A stretch of DNA of 64,000 nucleotides, taken from positions 185,825 through 249,824 of the forward strand of contig NZ_QVMV01000007.1 in assembly GCF_003417465.1 (NCBI RefSeq), in the 5' to 3' direction. Made by a program: the position numbers and the translations under genes. Positions 25,330 through 34,734 of the stretch are shown here, piece by piece. Below the pieces are notes generated by a model, which worked only from the letters and a program-made list of their open reading frames with translations, was not told the DNA's origin and made no database searches. Position 1 is the stretch's first letter; every line of letters starts with the position of its first letter. This DNA is from Wenzhouxiangella sp. 15190 (GTDB lineage Bacteria; Pseudomonadota; Gammaproteobacteria; Xanthomonadales; Wenzhouxiangellaceae).

Positions 25330-26283
25330 TCAGCGCCGATCGCGCTGGTCGGATTCCTCGGACTGGTCTCGACGCTGCCGCGAAGTGTTCCGCGGTGGGC
25401 GGGTGGACTCGCGGGTCGGCCGGCGTTGTGACCGGTTGCGTGGCGGAGACGGGTCGACGCTGCGCTGGCGGCTTGGAGACGTGCGCTCGATTGGGGCTGA
25501 CGGTGGCCGGCTCTCTTGATCTCGCGGCCGCAGCTCGCCGGACGGCTCGCGCCGGCGCTCCCTTCGTTCCGGAACGCGGGCCCGGCGATCAATGTCGCGC
25601 AGTCGTTGGAGCAGCGAGGTGCGCTCGTTTGCGCTGCGACGGCCGGTCTCGGCGCGGCGTGCCGGGAGCGGCGGCATGGATCGCCCATCGCGAAAAGCTG
25701 CCGCACCGCGGCCGGTGGCCGGCAACCGGGGAGCCGCCCCCGGCAACAGCCGTTGATCGGGCCGTTGGTTGCGCACGGTCCGTGCGCGCCGTGATTCGAT
25801 ATCGCGCAGCCGCGAATTGATGTCACGCAGCCTGTCGCGGGGGGCTTCTCGCCGATCGTAGCGATCGTAGCGGTCGCGCGAATAATGACCGAAACTCACG
25901 CGGGTGCCGGCGCGCCAGGGATGGTAAGTGGCGTAGCGGTCGGGGTACCGGTACCAGGGAACGTGGAAACGGCCGCGGCCAGCGGCGAAGCGTGGACCGG
26001 GCCCGTAGCCGTAGTACCAGCCCGGGTAGGGGTAATACCAGGGATCGTAGCGGTGCACCACGACCGAGTAGGGGTGGTAATAGTGGCTGTAATAGAAATA
26101 GTCCAGCGACCAGTAGGGATAGACGAGCGGGTCGACATACGTGATCCTTGTGCTGCGGTACTGGGGTTTTTCGTAGTACACGCCTCGATCCGGGCCGGCG
26201 GGATAGTACGTCGCGCAACCGCCCAGCACGAGTGCCAGCAGGGCAGCTGCGATCCATCCGGTGGCGTGGTGACGGATTCTCAT
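25330..26283 (-). CDS. Lipoprotein with Tyr-rich and Arg-rich low-complexity regions
   Basis: The 317-residue protein begins with a signal peptide ending LALVLGGC, with lipidated Cys23. Residues about 25-130 are strikingly rich in Tyr, Pro and Trp (for example YFYYSHYYHPYSVVVHRYDP and PWYYPYPGWYYGYGPGP). The second half is rich in Arg, Asp and Ser with repeated short units (RLRDINSRLRDIESRR, LLQRLRDIDRRARVPERRER) and ends in a strongly basic disordered tail. I recognise no catalytic domain. A surface, envelope-binding or nucleic-acid-binding role would be guesswork. It overlaps the next upstream gene by 4 bases. Confidence 0.75.
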   Translation of the reverse strand: MRIRHHATGWIAAALLALVLGGCATYYPAGPDRGVYYEKPQYRSTRITYVDPLVYPYWSLDYFYYSHYYHPYSVVVHRYDPWYYPYPGWYYGYGPGPRFAAGRGRFHVPWYRYPDRYATYHPWRAGTRVSFGHYSRDRYDRYDRREAPRDRLRDINSRLRDIESRRARTVRNQRPDQRLLPGAAPRLPATGRGAAAFRDGRSMPPLPARRAETGRRSANERTSLLQRLRDIDRRARVPERRERRREPSGELRPRDQESRPPSAPIERTSPSRQRSVDPSPPRNRSQRRPTRESTRPPRNTSRQRRDQSEESDQRDRR

Positions 26284-26930
26284 AGCCTGGATTGTAATCC
26301 GTCGGCATGAACCGATGCTGAATCTTCGGCGATCATCGACTCGACCTCGGCCAGTGCGGCCCGCCGCTGGGCGCGCCCGTCGACCGGACTCGGGGGCGCC
26401 TGGCGCGCCTCGGGGCCGATCATCTGGATCAGTTCGATCGCGTTGCCGCCACCTTCGAGCACGACGATCTCGAGGTCTCGGGCGCTGCCGTCGTGCCAGC
26501 GGATGCGGCGGGTTTCCTGCGTGAAGGGCAGGTGACGCTCGATCAGAAAGTGGACGACCGCATCGGGGTCGTCGGCAAACACATGCAGGCTGATGCGCGA
26601 GTGCTCGTCGGCCGTGCCCTCGAGTACCGGGCCGACCAGGCGCGGCCGGAAGGTCTCGAGGAATCGCATGGCCGAAGCGGCGGCTTCACGCAGTTCGAGC
26701 AGCGTGAGCGAGTGCTCAACCCCGCCGTAGAGACTCTGCCATTCGCGCAGGGCCTGTTCGACCTCGCTGTTGGAGGGCAGGCTCGTGCGCGAGGATGCAC
26801 CGACGCGCCGTGCGGCCTTTTCCTTGGCCGTCAGGTAGTTCTTCTGGCCCTCGGTGGCCATGATGCGTGCGGCCTCGGCGGCGATTTCCAGCCGGATGCG
26901 GCTGTTTCGGCTCGATTGCTTGTCGCCCAT
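26280..26930 (-). CDS. Conserved protein of unknown function next to PBP1A
   Basis: Starting at the ATG at 26930 (MGDKQSSRNSRIRLEIAAE) the product has 216 residues. The N-terminal 50 residues are helical and basic (AARIMATEGQKNYLTAKEKAARRVG); the middle has FRPRLVGPVLEGTADEHSRISLHVFADD, a pattern recalling a degenerate nucleotidyltransferase-like fold. I have seen this arrangement in proteobacterial proteins annotated only as hypothetical. Its start overlaps the PBP1A stop by one base (TGATG), so it is translationally coupled to a cell-wall synthase. No function is assigned. Confidence 0.75.
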   Translation of the reverse strand: MGDKQSSRNSRIRLEIAAEAARIMATEGQKNYLTAKEKAARRVGASSRTSLPSNSEVEQALREWQSLYGGVEHSLTLLELREAAASAMRFLETFRPRLVGPVLEGTADEHSRISLHVFADDPDAVVHFLIERHLPFTQETRRIRWHDGSARDLEIVVLEGGGNAIELIQMIGPEARQAPPSPVDGRAQRRAALAEVESMIAEDSASVHADGLQSRL

Positions 26931-29437
26931 CAATAGACCTCGTACGGATCGGCCTGCTCGCCGCTGTCATCGCTGCTTTCCAGGGGCGGCAGGTTGTCGG
27001 CGTGGAACCACTCCTGAATGGCGTCTGGCGTGCCCGGCCTCGCTCGCAGCCCGGTTTCCGGGTCGATCAGTGCGCGCGTCACACCCACCGGTACGGGCCG
27101 CCGGGTTTCGGGACGACCCTCGAGTGCGGTGTCCATGAAGTCCACCCACAGCGGCAGGGCGGTTCGCCCCCCCTGTTCCTGTCGACCGAGCGACTCGTTG
27201 TCGTCCATGCCCACCCAGACAACCGTGACGATGCCGCCACCGTAGCCGGCGAACCAGGTGTCGCGCTGGTCGTTGGTGGTGCCTGTCTTGCCGGCCAGGT
27301 CGTCACGTTCCAGGGCCAGCGCCCGGCGACCGGTGCCGCGACGAATGACGTCGCTCATCATCGAGTCGATCAGCCAGGCCGTTTGGGGTCGGAGCACTTG
27401 CTCGGCACGCTTCGGCCGCGGCGGGCCCATGAGTCGTTCAGTATCGGGCTGGTCCGACTCTTCTCGCGCTGAATCGGATTCGGCGTCGGCCAGCTCGGGA
27501 CGGCGCAGCATCGGTTCGCGGGCTGTTTCGTCGGATGAAGTCGACTCCGCCGGCGGGTTGGGCGGCGGGATTTCGGGGCAGTCCCGGCAGGGCAGGGCCC
27601 ATTCGGTCTCGAACAGCGTTTCGCCGTCGGTATCGCTGATGCTGTAGAGATAGTGCGGCTCCACCCGATGGCCGCCGTTGGCGAACGTGGCGTACCCGGC
27701 GGTCAGGCTCAGCGGCGTGATCGATGCCGACCCCAGTGCCATGGACGGCCCGTTGGGCAGTTGGTCGCGCTCGAAGCCGAATCGGGTGACATAGTCGCGA
27801 CCGTATTCGATGCCCATGTCCATGAGCAGGCGTACGCTCACCAGGTTGCGGGAATTGACCATGGCTTCGCGCAGGCGGGTCGGGCCGAAGAAGCGATGGC
27901 TGAAGTTGGTGGGCTTCCATTCCCGCTCCATCGAGGGGTCGTCGATGACCACCGGAGCATCGTTGACTCGCGAGGCCGGCGTGTAACCGTGGTCGAGCGC
28001 AGCCGAATAGATGAACGGCTTGAACGCAGAGCCCGGCTGGCGCCGGCTTTGCGTGGCCCGATTGAACTGGCTGTGCGCGAAATCCAGCCCGCCGACCAGG
28101 GCCAGAAGTTCGCCGGTTTCGGCCTTCATGCTGACCAGCGCGGCCTCGGCCTGCGGGATCTGGGCCAGTTGCCACTCTTCGTCGATCTTTTTCAGGCGCA
28201 CGATGTCGCCGATCGCGACGACGTCGCCGGCGGCCTGCGGCGCGGCGCCCACGGCATCGCTGCTGACGAACGGCCTTGCCCAGGACAGCGCTTCGAGGTC
28301 AAGTTCGACGGAAGTGCCATCGGCTAACTGGAACCGGGCCGAGGTCTCGTCCGTGGCCGTCACGACCGCCGGCAGCAGGCCGGCGATGGGTCGCATGGCG
28401 TCCAGCCGCTCGGCCAGGGTTTCGGGATCGTCCAGCGTGTCTTCGGATACGCGGTCTTCGGGTCCGCGCCAGCCATGGCGCCGATCGTAGTCCATCAGAC
28501 CGTCACGCACGACGCGGTTGGCTTTCTCCTGCAACTCCGAGCGAACGGTCGTGTGTGCGATCAGCCCGTCACTGTAGGCGGCTTCCGAACCGACTTGGTC
28601 GACCACGTCCTGGCGGGCCATTTCGGCCACCCAAGGCGAGTCGAGTTCGACAACCGGGCCGTGGTAGCTGGCCGTATTCGGCTGGGCAACCGCCTCGGCA
28701 TGTTCGGTTTCACTGATATGGCCGAGTTCCAGCATCCGGCCCAGGATCCAGTTGCGCCGGCCCATGGCCTGTTGGGGGCCGGATATCGGGTTGTCGCGCG
28801 AGGGCGCCTTGGGCAGCCCTGCGATCATGGCCATTTCGGCCAGGGTCAGTTCGTCGAGCGTCTTTCCGTAGTAAACCTGCGCGGCCGCCGCTACCCCGTA
28901 GGCGCGATGCCCCAGAAACTCCTTGTTGAGATAGAGTTCCAGGATTTCGTCCTTTGAAAGTTCGCTTTCGACCTTGAAGGCCAGCAGCATCTCGCGCAGC
29001 TTGCGCGTGACCGAGTAGTCGGTCGACAGGAAGAACCGCCGCGCGACCTGTTGAGTGACCGTGGAGCCGCCGGGAACGCGGCCCTGGCCCATGCTCAGCG
29101 AGTAAAGCCAGACTGCCCGCAACGTTCCTCGCCAGTCGACGCCGGGATGCTGGTAGAAGCGATCGTCTTCAGCGGACAGGAACGCGAGCTTGAGGCGTTC
29201 GGGCACGTCGTCCACAGCCACCGGTCGACGTCGCTGTTCGCCGATTTCGGCCATGAGCCTGTCATCGGCCGAATAGATCCGCAACGGCACCTGCAGCTGA
29301 ATGTCCCTGAGCGATTCGACTGAAGGCAGAGAGGGGACGATTGTGACCCAGATAATGAGCGCGCCAATTGCCGCTAGAATGAACAGCAGCAAAAACAGGC
29401 GGATAGAAAAAACTATTAAAGGCTTTATTCGGACCAT
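26930..29437 (-). CDS. mrcA: Bifunctional penicillin-binding protein 1A
   Basis: The 835-residue protein has one N-terminal membrane anchor (residues 9-34), a GT51 glycosyltransferase domain with catalytic Glu90 in SAEDDRFYQHPGVD and GGSTVTQQVA, an OB-like insert near residues 320-430, and a transpeptidase domain with Ser470 in the RQPGSAFKPF SxxK motif, SRN, and KTGTTN. An acidic Pro/Ser-rich insertion (about residues 620-680) lies before the KTG motif. It polymerises and crosslinks peptidoglycan. The divergent placement against pilM is the classic ponA-pilMNOPQ arrangement of gammaproteobacteria. Confidence 0.95.
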   Translation of the reverse strand: MVRIKPLIVFSIRLFLLLFILAAIGALIIWVTIVPSLPSVESLRDIQLQVPLRIYSADDRLMAEIGEQRRRPVAVDDVPERLKLAFLSAEDDRFYQHPGVDWRGTLRAVWLYSLSMGQGRVPGGSTVTQQVARRFFLSTDYSVTRKLREMLLAFKVESELSKDEILELYLNKEFLGHRAYGVAAAAQVYYGKTLDELTLAEMAMIAGLPKAPSRDNPISGPQQAMGRRNWILGRMLELGHISETEHAEAVAQPNTASYHGPVVELDSPWVAEMARQDVVDQVGSEAAYSDGLIAHTTVRSELQEKANRVVRDGLMDYDRRHGWRGPEDRVSEDTLDDPETLAERLDAMRPIAGLLPAVVTATDETSARFQLADGTSVELDLEALSWARPFVSSDAVGAAPQAAGDVVAIGDIVRLKKIDEEWQLAQIPQAEAALVSMKAETGELLALVGGLDFAHSQFNRATQSRRQPGSAFKPFIYSAALDHGYTPASRVNDAPVVIDDPSMEREWKPTNFSHRFFGPTRLREAMVNSRNLVSVRLLMDMGIEYGRDYVTRFGFERDQLPNGPSMALGSASITPLSLTAGYATFANGGHRVEPHYLYSISDTDGETLFETEWALPCRDCPEIPPPNPPAESTSSDETAREPMLRRPELADAESDSAREESDQPDTERLMGPPRPKRAEQVLRPQTAWLIDSMMSDVIRRGTGRRALALERDDLAGKTGTTNDQRDTWFAGYGGGIVTVVWVGMDDNESLGRQEQGGRTALPLWVDFMDTALEGRPETRRPVPVGVTRALIDPETGLRARPGTPDAIQEWFHADNLPPLESSDDSGEQADPYEVY

Positions 29438-29536
29438 GAGTTATGGTAAATGTAGGCACAGACAAGTCGGAATGACGAACGTTTTGGACGGGGTTACGGG
29501 GCAAAAGTGCCCACGAAATTCAGGTCCGGACGACCT

Positions 29537-29565
29537 TTGAGCAGAGGGTAGCACACACGTATACT
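29537..29565 (+). promoter_or_regulatory. Candidate sigma70 promoter of the pilMNOPQ operon
   Basis: TTGAGC (29537-29542) and TATACT (29560-29565) are separated by 17 bases. The start of transcription would be near 29572, leaving a 90-base leader before pilM. The gap 29438-29661 shows nothing else I can support apart from presumed mrcA control signals. Confidence 0.5.
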
Positions 29566-29661
29566 TGTCCAGACCGGCGTTGCAGGGGGCATTGTCGGGC
29601 AGGTCAAGAAAGAATAAACCAGTTAAACGGCCATGCCGACCAGAGGGCTGAAGATAACAAC

Positions 29662-30735
29662 ATGAGTAACTTTCTCAGAAAGCTGTTGGGTGCTGCGCCG
29701 CCCCCATTGGTGGGAGTCGACATCGGCACCAGCAGCATCAAGGTGCTGCAACTTGGCAGTAGCGGTCCGGGCTATCGTGTCGAGGCGTTTGCAGTCGAGC
29801 CGGTTCCCGAGGGCGCGATTTCAGAGGGCAATATCTCGGATACCGATCGGGTCGCCGAAGCCGTCAAGCGAGCCGTCAAGCGCTCGGGCAGCAAGGCCAA
29901 GGAATGCGCGATGGCCGTCAGCGGCTCGGCGGTCATCACCAAGGTCATCAACCTGCCGGGCGACCTCTCCGAAGATGACATCGAAGCCCAGATCGAAGTC
30001 GAGGCCGGGCAGTACATTCCCTACCCGCGGGAGGAAGTGAGCCTGGACTTCGAGATTCTGGGCCCGGCTCCGCGAAACGCCGACCTGGTAGAGATTCTGC
30101 TGGCTGCTTCCAAGACCGATCACGTCGATCTGTGTCGTGAGGTCGCGGACCTGTCCGGTCTGGGCCTTCGTGTCGTCGACGTCGAGTCCTACGCCATTGC
30201 CAACGCTTTCGACCTGGTACGCAAGCACGCCGGTATCGGCGAGAGTGAAACCATCGGCGTGCTCAACATGGGCGCGTCGGCCTCGACGCTGATAGCGCTG
30301 CGCGGTGACCGCGCCATCTACAGCCGCGAACATGCCTTCGGCGGCCAGCAGCTGGTTGAAGACTGTATGCGCCGCTACGGCATGGACGCCGACCAGGCCG
30401 CCTTTCTGCAACGCGGCGAAACACCGCCGGCGGGTTTCGAGGACGAGATTCTCGAGCCGTTTCGCCAAAGCGTTATTCAGCAGATCGGTCGAGCACTCCA
30501 GTTCTATTCCTCTTCGAGCGATTATTCCGGCCTCAACACCCTGTTCCTCACTGGTGGTGCGGCGTCGACGCCGGGATTGGCCGAAGCGGTCGGCGACGAA
30601 GTCGGGATTTCCTGCGAGGTGGCCGATCCCATCGAAGGGATGCGCCTGGCCCCCTCCATCGATGCCGGCCGTCTGGAACGGATTCGGCCTTCACTGACCA
30701 CAGCCTGCGGGCTGGCCTTGCGGGGGTTTGACTGA
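29662..30735 (+). CDS. pilM: Type IV pilus assembly protein PilM
   Basis: The 357-residue cytoplasmic protein is actin-like (SHS2/FtsA fold), with the nucleotide-binding VGVDIGTSSIKVLQL near residue 18, a second phosphate-loop region NMGASASTLIAL and the ring of conserved residues in FLTGGAASTPGLAEAV near the C terminus. PilM binds the N-terminal tail of PilN and links the motor ATPases to the alignment complex. First gene of pilMNOPQ. Confidence 0.96.
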   Translation: MSNFLRKLLGAAPPPLVGVDIGTSSIKVLQLGSSGPGYRVEAFAVEPVPEGAISEGNISDTDRVAEAVKRAVKRSGSKAKECAMAVSGSAVITKVINLPGDLSEDDIEAQIEVEAGQYIPYPREEVSLDFEILGPAPRNADLVEILLAASKTDHVDLCREVADLSGLGLRVVDVESYAIANAFDLVRKHAGIGESETIGVLNMGASASTLIALRGDRAIYSREHAFGGQQLVEDCMRRYGMDADQAAFLQRGETPPAGFEDEILEPFRQSVIQQIGRALQFYSSSSDYSGLNTLFLTGGAASTPGLAEAVGDEVGISCEVADPIEGMRLAPSIDAGRLERIRPSLTTACGLALRGFD

Positions 30736-31322
30736 TGGCCAGAATCAATCTTCTGCCCTGGCGTGAGAACCTGCGTCAGCAACGACAGCGAAACTTCATG
30801 ATTGCGCTCGTGGCGACAGCCGCGGTAGCGGTCCTGCTGGTGTTCCTCGGTTCACACCTGGTCGAACGACAGATCGATGCCCAGGAGGCGCGCAACCAGT
30901 ATCTCGAAGGCGAGATTCGCAAGCTCGATCGCGAAATTGCCAGTATCGAGGAGCTGGAGGCCAAGCGCGACAACCTTCTGGCGCGCAAGAACGTCATCGA
31001 ACGGCTACAGGAGAATCGCTCCATGATGGTGCACCTGTTCAACGCGCTGGCCCTGACCATCCCGGAAGGTGTTCGGCTCAACTCGGTGCAACAGAGCGAG
31101 GAGCAGTTGACCCTCCAGGGAACTACCCAGTCCGAGACGCGCGTATCCGACTACATGCGCAATATCGAGCAGGCCGAGTGGCTGCACGACCCGGTTCTGA
31201 GCATCATCGAAGCTATCGAGGGTGAAGAAGGCGGCGGTGCCGAGCCCTTCCGCTTCGAGTTGCGTGCCCGCATGGCCTCACCCAACGCGGTTGAAGCCGA
31301 AGCGCAGGACGAGGAGGCCTGA
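30735..31322 (+). CDS. pilN: Type IV pilus assembly protein PilN
   Basis: 195 residues. The start overlaps the pilM stop by one base (TGATG). The cytoplasmic tail begins with the PilM-binding signature ARINLLPWRE, followed by a membrane helix (FMIALVATAAVAVLLVFLGS), a coiled coil (residues about 45-90) and a ferredoxin-like periplasmic domain. It forms the inner-membrane alignment complex with PilO. An acidic extension closes the protein. Confidence 0.96.
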   Translation: MARINLLPWRENLRQQRQRNFMIALVATAAVAVLLVFLGSHLVERQIDAQEARNQYLEGEIRKLDREIASIEELEAKRDNLLARKNVIERLQENRSMMVHLFNALALTIPEGVRLNSVQQSEEQLTLQGTTQSETRVSDYMRNIEQAEWLHDPVLSIIEAIEGEEGGGAEPFRFELRARMASPNAVEAEAQDEEA

Positions 31323-31325
31323 GCC

Positions 31326-31949
31326 ATGGATCTTTCCGAAATCAGAGATCTGGATTTCAACAACATCGGTTCGGCCTCGACCGGCGTCAAGGCGATCCTG
31401 CTGGGATTGCTGGCTATCGTCATTGTGGTGGGCGGCTATTTCTACATCATCAAGGACAAGCGTGAGACGCTCGATCAACGTGCGCAGGTCGAGCGCGAAC
31501 TCAAGCAGGAGTTCGAGACCAAGCAGCAGAAAGCGGCCAACCTGGAAGCCTACGAGCAGCAGCTTGCCGAAATGGAAGAGATGCTCGAGGTCATGTTGCG
31601 CCAGTTGCCGTCGAAGACCGAGATGCCGGAGTTGCTGGTCGATATTTCCCAGACTGCCCTGGGCGCGGGCATCGACAACGAATTGTTCGAGCCCCAGGCC
31701 GAGGTCAAGCGCGATTTTTACGCCGAGCAGCCGATCAACGTGCGAATGGTGGGCACTTACCACCAGTTCGGCAATTTCGTCAGTTCGGTCGCCTCGCTTT
31801 CGCGGGTGGTCATCCTGACGATGCGTGATATTTCTCTGGAACCGGTCGAGGGATCGCGAGGTCGCCTGCGCCTGGAAGGTGTGGTGACCACATACCGCTA
31901 TCTCGATGAATCCGAGGGCGGAGCCATATCGACGGGAGGAACCCAATGA
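31326..31949 (+). CDS. pilO: Type IV pilus assembly protein PilO
   Basis: A 207-residue inner-membrane protein with a short cytoplasmic segment, one helix (AILLGLLAIVIVVGGYFYII, about residues 20-39), a long charged coiled coil (residues about 40-100) and a C-terminal periplasmic ferredoxin-like fold including VGTYHQFGNFVSSVASLSRVV. It pairs with PilN to hold the pilus machine in register. Confidence 0.95.
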   Translation: MDLSEIRDLDFNNIGSASTGVKAILLGLLAIVIVVGGYFYIIKDKRETLDQRAQVERELKQEFETKQQKAANLEAYEQQLAEMEEMLEVMLRQLPSKTEMPELLVDISQTALGAGIDNELFEPQAEVKRDFYAEQPINVRMVGTYHQFGNFVSSVASLSRVVILTMRDISLEPVEGSRGRLRLEGVVTTYRYLDESEGGAISTGGTQ

Positions 31950-32476
31950 GCGTGATGATGCGGAGCCTGTCGATCCTGATGCTCGCCCTGGTGCTTGTCG
32001 GCTGCGAGAAGGGCACCGGGGACTTGCGTGATTGGACCGCCGAAGTTCGCCAGCGCGAGCCCGAGCCGATCGATCCGATACCGCCGGTACGGACACCGGA
32101 AGTCGTGTCGTACGAGGCCATGGACGCGCGTGACCCGTTCCAGCTGGTCGGTCGCAGCAGCGAGGAAGACGAAGAAATTGCCGGCGATGGTGAAGGATTG
32201 CGCCCCGACCCCGATCGTCGCAAGGAGTATCTCGAGGAGTTTCCTCTCGATACGCTGGAGATGGTCGGTACGCTCGAGATCGACGAAAACCAGTACGCGC
32301 TCATTCAGGACAACGAGAACGTCGTCCACCGCGTACGTGACGGAAATTACATGGGGCAGAACCATGGCCTGGTGCTGGATGTCCAGCCGGGCCATGTCGA
32401 AGTGCGTGAACTTGTACAGGATGGTCGTGGCGGCTGGGTCGAGCGCCGGGTACGCGTGACCATGGCTGAAGACTAA
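31946..32476 (+). CDS. pilP: Type IV pilus lipoprotein PilP
   Basis: The 176-residue lipoprotein has lipobox LVGC with lipidated Cys20. After a disordered Pro/Glu-rich linker the C-terminal beta domain shows FPLDTLEMVGTL and the YALIQDNENVVHRVRDGNYMG motif that is diagnostic for PilP. It bridges the PilN/PilO complex to the secretin PilQ. The ATG overlaps the pilO stop (ATGA). Confidence 0.96.
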   Translation: MSVMMRSLSILMLALVLVGCEKGTGDLRDWTAEVRQREPEPIDPIPPVRTPEVVSYEAMDARDPFQLVGRSSEEDEEIAGDGEGLRPDPDRRKEYLEEFPLDTLEMVGTLEIDENQYALIQDNENVVHRVRDGNYMGQNHGLVLDVQPGHVEVRELVQDGRGGWVERRVRVTMAED

Positions 32477-32541
32477 TGTATACCGGCAAGGAATTGAACA
32501 TCATGATCAAGTCTTCATGGGCGATGAACGGGAGATGGACA

Positions 32542-34710
32542 ATGAACAGCAGTAGCAAAGCGATAGCGCTTCTGATCGGGCTGTTCTGGATGGTTTCCAT
32601 GGCCCAGGCCACGGAGTTGACCGATATCCAGGTCGAAAGCGGGTCCGGGGAGGTACGATTTCTTCTCACCCTGGACGGGGAACCAGGCGATCCGTCCGTG
32701 TTCACCACCGAGCAGCCGCCTCGAATCGTGCTGGAATTGCCCGACACGAATTCCCGCGTGGATGCCTCGAGCGTAGCGGTGAGCGCCGGACCGGCGCAAA
32801 GCTACAGGGCTTTGAGCGCCGGTGGCCGTACGCGCCTGGTCGTGGACATGGCCCGTAACGCGCCCTATGAAGTCCAGGTTTCGGGCAACCAGTTGATCCT
32901 GGCGATCGAAACGGGCGGTGCCGGCACGACGGCCGAGGCCGTGGCCGACACCGGCACTGTGTCCGATACCGGTTCCGGTGATTTTGAAATCACCGGCATC
33001 GACTTCCGCCGCGGGCCGGACGGTGAAAGCCGGGTTCTGGTCAATGTCGACCAGGACGGCGTCAACCTGTCGGTGGACGAACGCGCCGGTGGACTGCGGG
33101 TTGATCTGTTCAACACCCACCTGCCGTCGGATCAGTATCAGCGCCTGGACGTGAGTGATTTCGCCACGCCGGTGCAGATGATCACGCCCGAGCAGCGCGG
33201 AGACAATGTCCGTCTCAACCTGGAAGTGGCAGGTGCCCATGAACATCTTGCTTACCAGTCGGACGGCCAGGTGGTCGTCGAGGTGGGTCGGCCCGACCAG
33301 GAAGAACCCGAGGATCGCGAGCTGACCTTCTTCGAGGATCGGGAATACGACGGTGATCGCATTACCCTGAACTTCCAGGACATTCCGGTTCGTTCGGTAC
33401 TGGCGCTGATTGCCGACGTCTCCGAGCAGAACGTGGTCGTTTCCGACTCCGTCAGCGGCAACCTGACCCTGCGGCTGACCAACGTGCCCTGGGACCAGGC
33501 GCTCGATATCGTGCTCGAGACCAAGAATCTCGACATGCGTCAATCGGGCAATGTCATCTGGATTGCGCCGACGCAGGAAATCGCCGCGCGCGAACAGGCC
33601 ATTCTGCAGGCGCGTGCCGACCGTCAGACGCTCGAACCGCTGCAAACGGCCATCATTCCGCTCAGCTATGCCGACGCTGACGAGATGGCGACGCTGATCA
33701 AGTCCGCATCGGAAGGCGGTGAGTCTGATCAAGAGACCGGTGGCGACAGTGGTTCCGGACTGCTTTCACAGCGCGGGTCGGTGAGCATCGATCAGCGCAC
33801 CAATACATTGCTGGTCAACGATACGCCCGAACGCATCAGCGCGGTGCGTGAGCTGGTGGCCGATCTCGATCGGCCGGTGCGACAGGTCCTGATCGAGTCG
33901 CGCATCGTCATCGCGCGTAACGACTTCAATCACGAACTGGGCGTTCGCTTCGGTGTGACCGGCGCGCGTCAGGATTCGCGCGGCAATCTCTACACGCTGG
34001 CCTCCACCAGTGAGGGTTCCGACCAGATGGTTCGCGAAGGGCTCGCCAACCGCCGTTCGGGTTCCGGCTCGAGCACGCCGGTCACCCCGCCAGCGCTCGG
34101 TGACCGCCTGAACGTCAACCTGCCGGTTGCCAATCCGGCCGGAAGCCTCGGCTTCAGTGTGCTGGCTGCCGACATGCTGCTGGATCTCGAGCTCAGTGCG
34201 CTCGAAAGCGAGGGTCGCGGCGAGATCATCTCGACGCCGCGGGTCATCACGGCCAACCAGGCCGAGGCCTACGTGTTGCAGGGTGTGGAAATCCCCTTCG
34301 AATCCACGCAGGGCGGTTCCCTGGCCGGGGCCATCAACGTCGAATTCAAGGAGGCGGTGCTGGAGTTGCGTGCCACGCCATTGATTACCCCGGACAACCG
34401 CGTACAGCTTCAGTTGCAGGTCAAGCAGGACACGGTCGGGGAACTCTTCCCCAATGGCCGGGGCGGATTCATTCCGTCGATCGACACCCGCGAGTTGTCC
34501 ACCCGCATCCTGGTCGACAATGGTCAGACCGTCGTGCTGGGCGGTATTTTCCAGGAAGAACGTACGTTCCAGGAACAGAAGGTACCCGTCCTGGGTGACG
34601 TGCCCGTGTTGGGTGGCCTTTTCCGTCAGCGGGGCACCGAAGACCTCAAGCGCGAACTGCTGATTTTTGTCACTCCGTCGATCCTGGATGAACGGGTCGC
34701 GGCCGACTGA
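32542..34710 (+). CDS. pilQ: Type IV pilus secretin PilQ
   Basis: I start at the ATG at 32542, seven bases after GGGAG, which gives a signal peptide (SSSKAIALLIGLFWMVSMAQA) and 722 residues. In-frame ATGs at 32476 (overlapping the pilP stop) and 32503 are possible. After the signal peptide come two AMIN peptidoglycan-binding domains (about residues 25-245), an STN domain (ITLNFQDIPVRSVLALIADV), a secretin N1 domain and the secretin core, with VLGDVPVLGGLFR and LLIFVTPSILDE near the end. PilQ forms the outer-membrane gate for type IV pili. Confidence 0.96.
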   Translation: MNSSSKAIALLIGLFWMVSMAQATELTDIQVESGSGEVRFLLTLDGEPGDPSVFTTEQPPRIVLELPDTNSRVDASSVAVSAGPAQSYRALSAGGRTRLVVDMARNAPYEVQVSGNQLILAIETGGAGTTAEAVADTGTVSDTGSGDFEITGIDFRRGPDGESRVLVNVDQDGVNLSVDERAGGLRVDLFNTHLPSDQYQRLDVSDFATPVQMITPEQRGDNVRLNLEVAGAHEHLAYQSDGQVVVEVGRPDQEEPEDRELTFFEDREYDGDRITLNFQDIPVRSVLALIADVSEQNVVVSDSVSGNLTLRLTNVPWDQALDIVLETKNLDMRQSGNVIWIAPTQEIAAREQAILQARADRQTLEPLQTAIIPLSYADADEMATLIKSASEGGESDQETGGDSGSGLLSQRGSVSIDQRTNTLLVNDTPERISAVRELVADLDRPVRQVLIESRIVIARNDFNHELGVRFGVTGARQDSRGNLYTLASTSEGSDQMVREGLANRRSGSGSSTPVTPPALGDRLNVNLPVANPAGSLGFSVLAADMLLDLELSALESEGRGEIISTPRVITANQAEAYVLQGVEIPFESTQGGSLAGAINVEFKEAVLELRATPLITPDNRVQLQLQVKQDTVGELFPNGRGGFIPSIDTRELSTRILVDNGQTVVLGGIFQEERTFQEQKVPVLGDVPVLGGLFRQRGTEDLKRELLIFVTPSILDERVAAD

Positions 34711-34734
34711 TCCGGGCGAGGGAGCGAACCAGCA

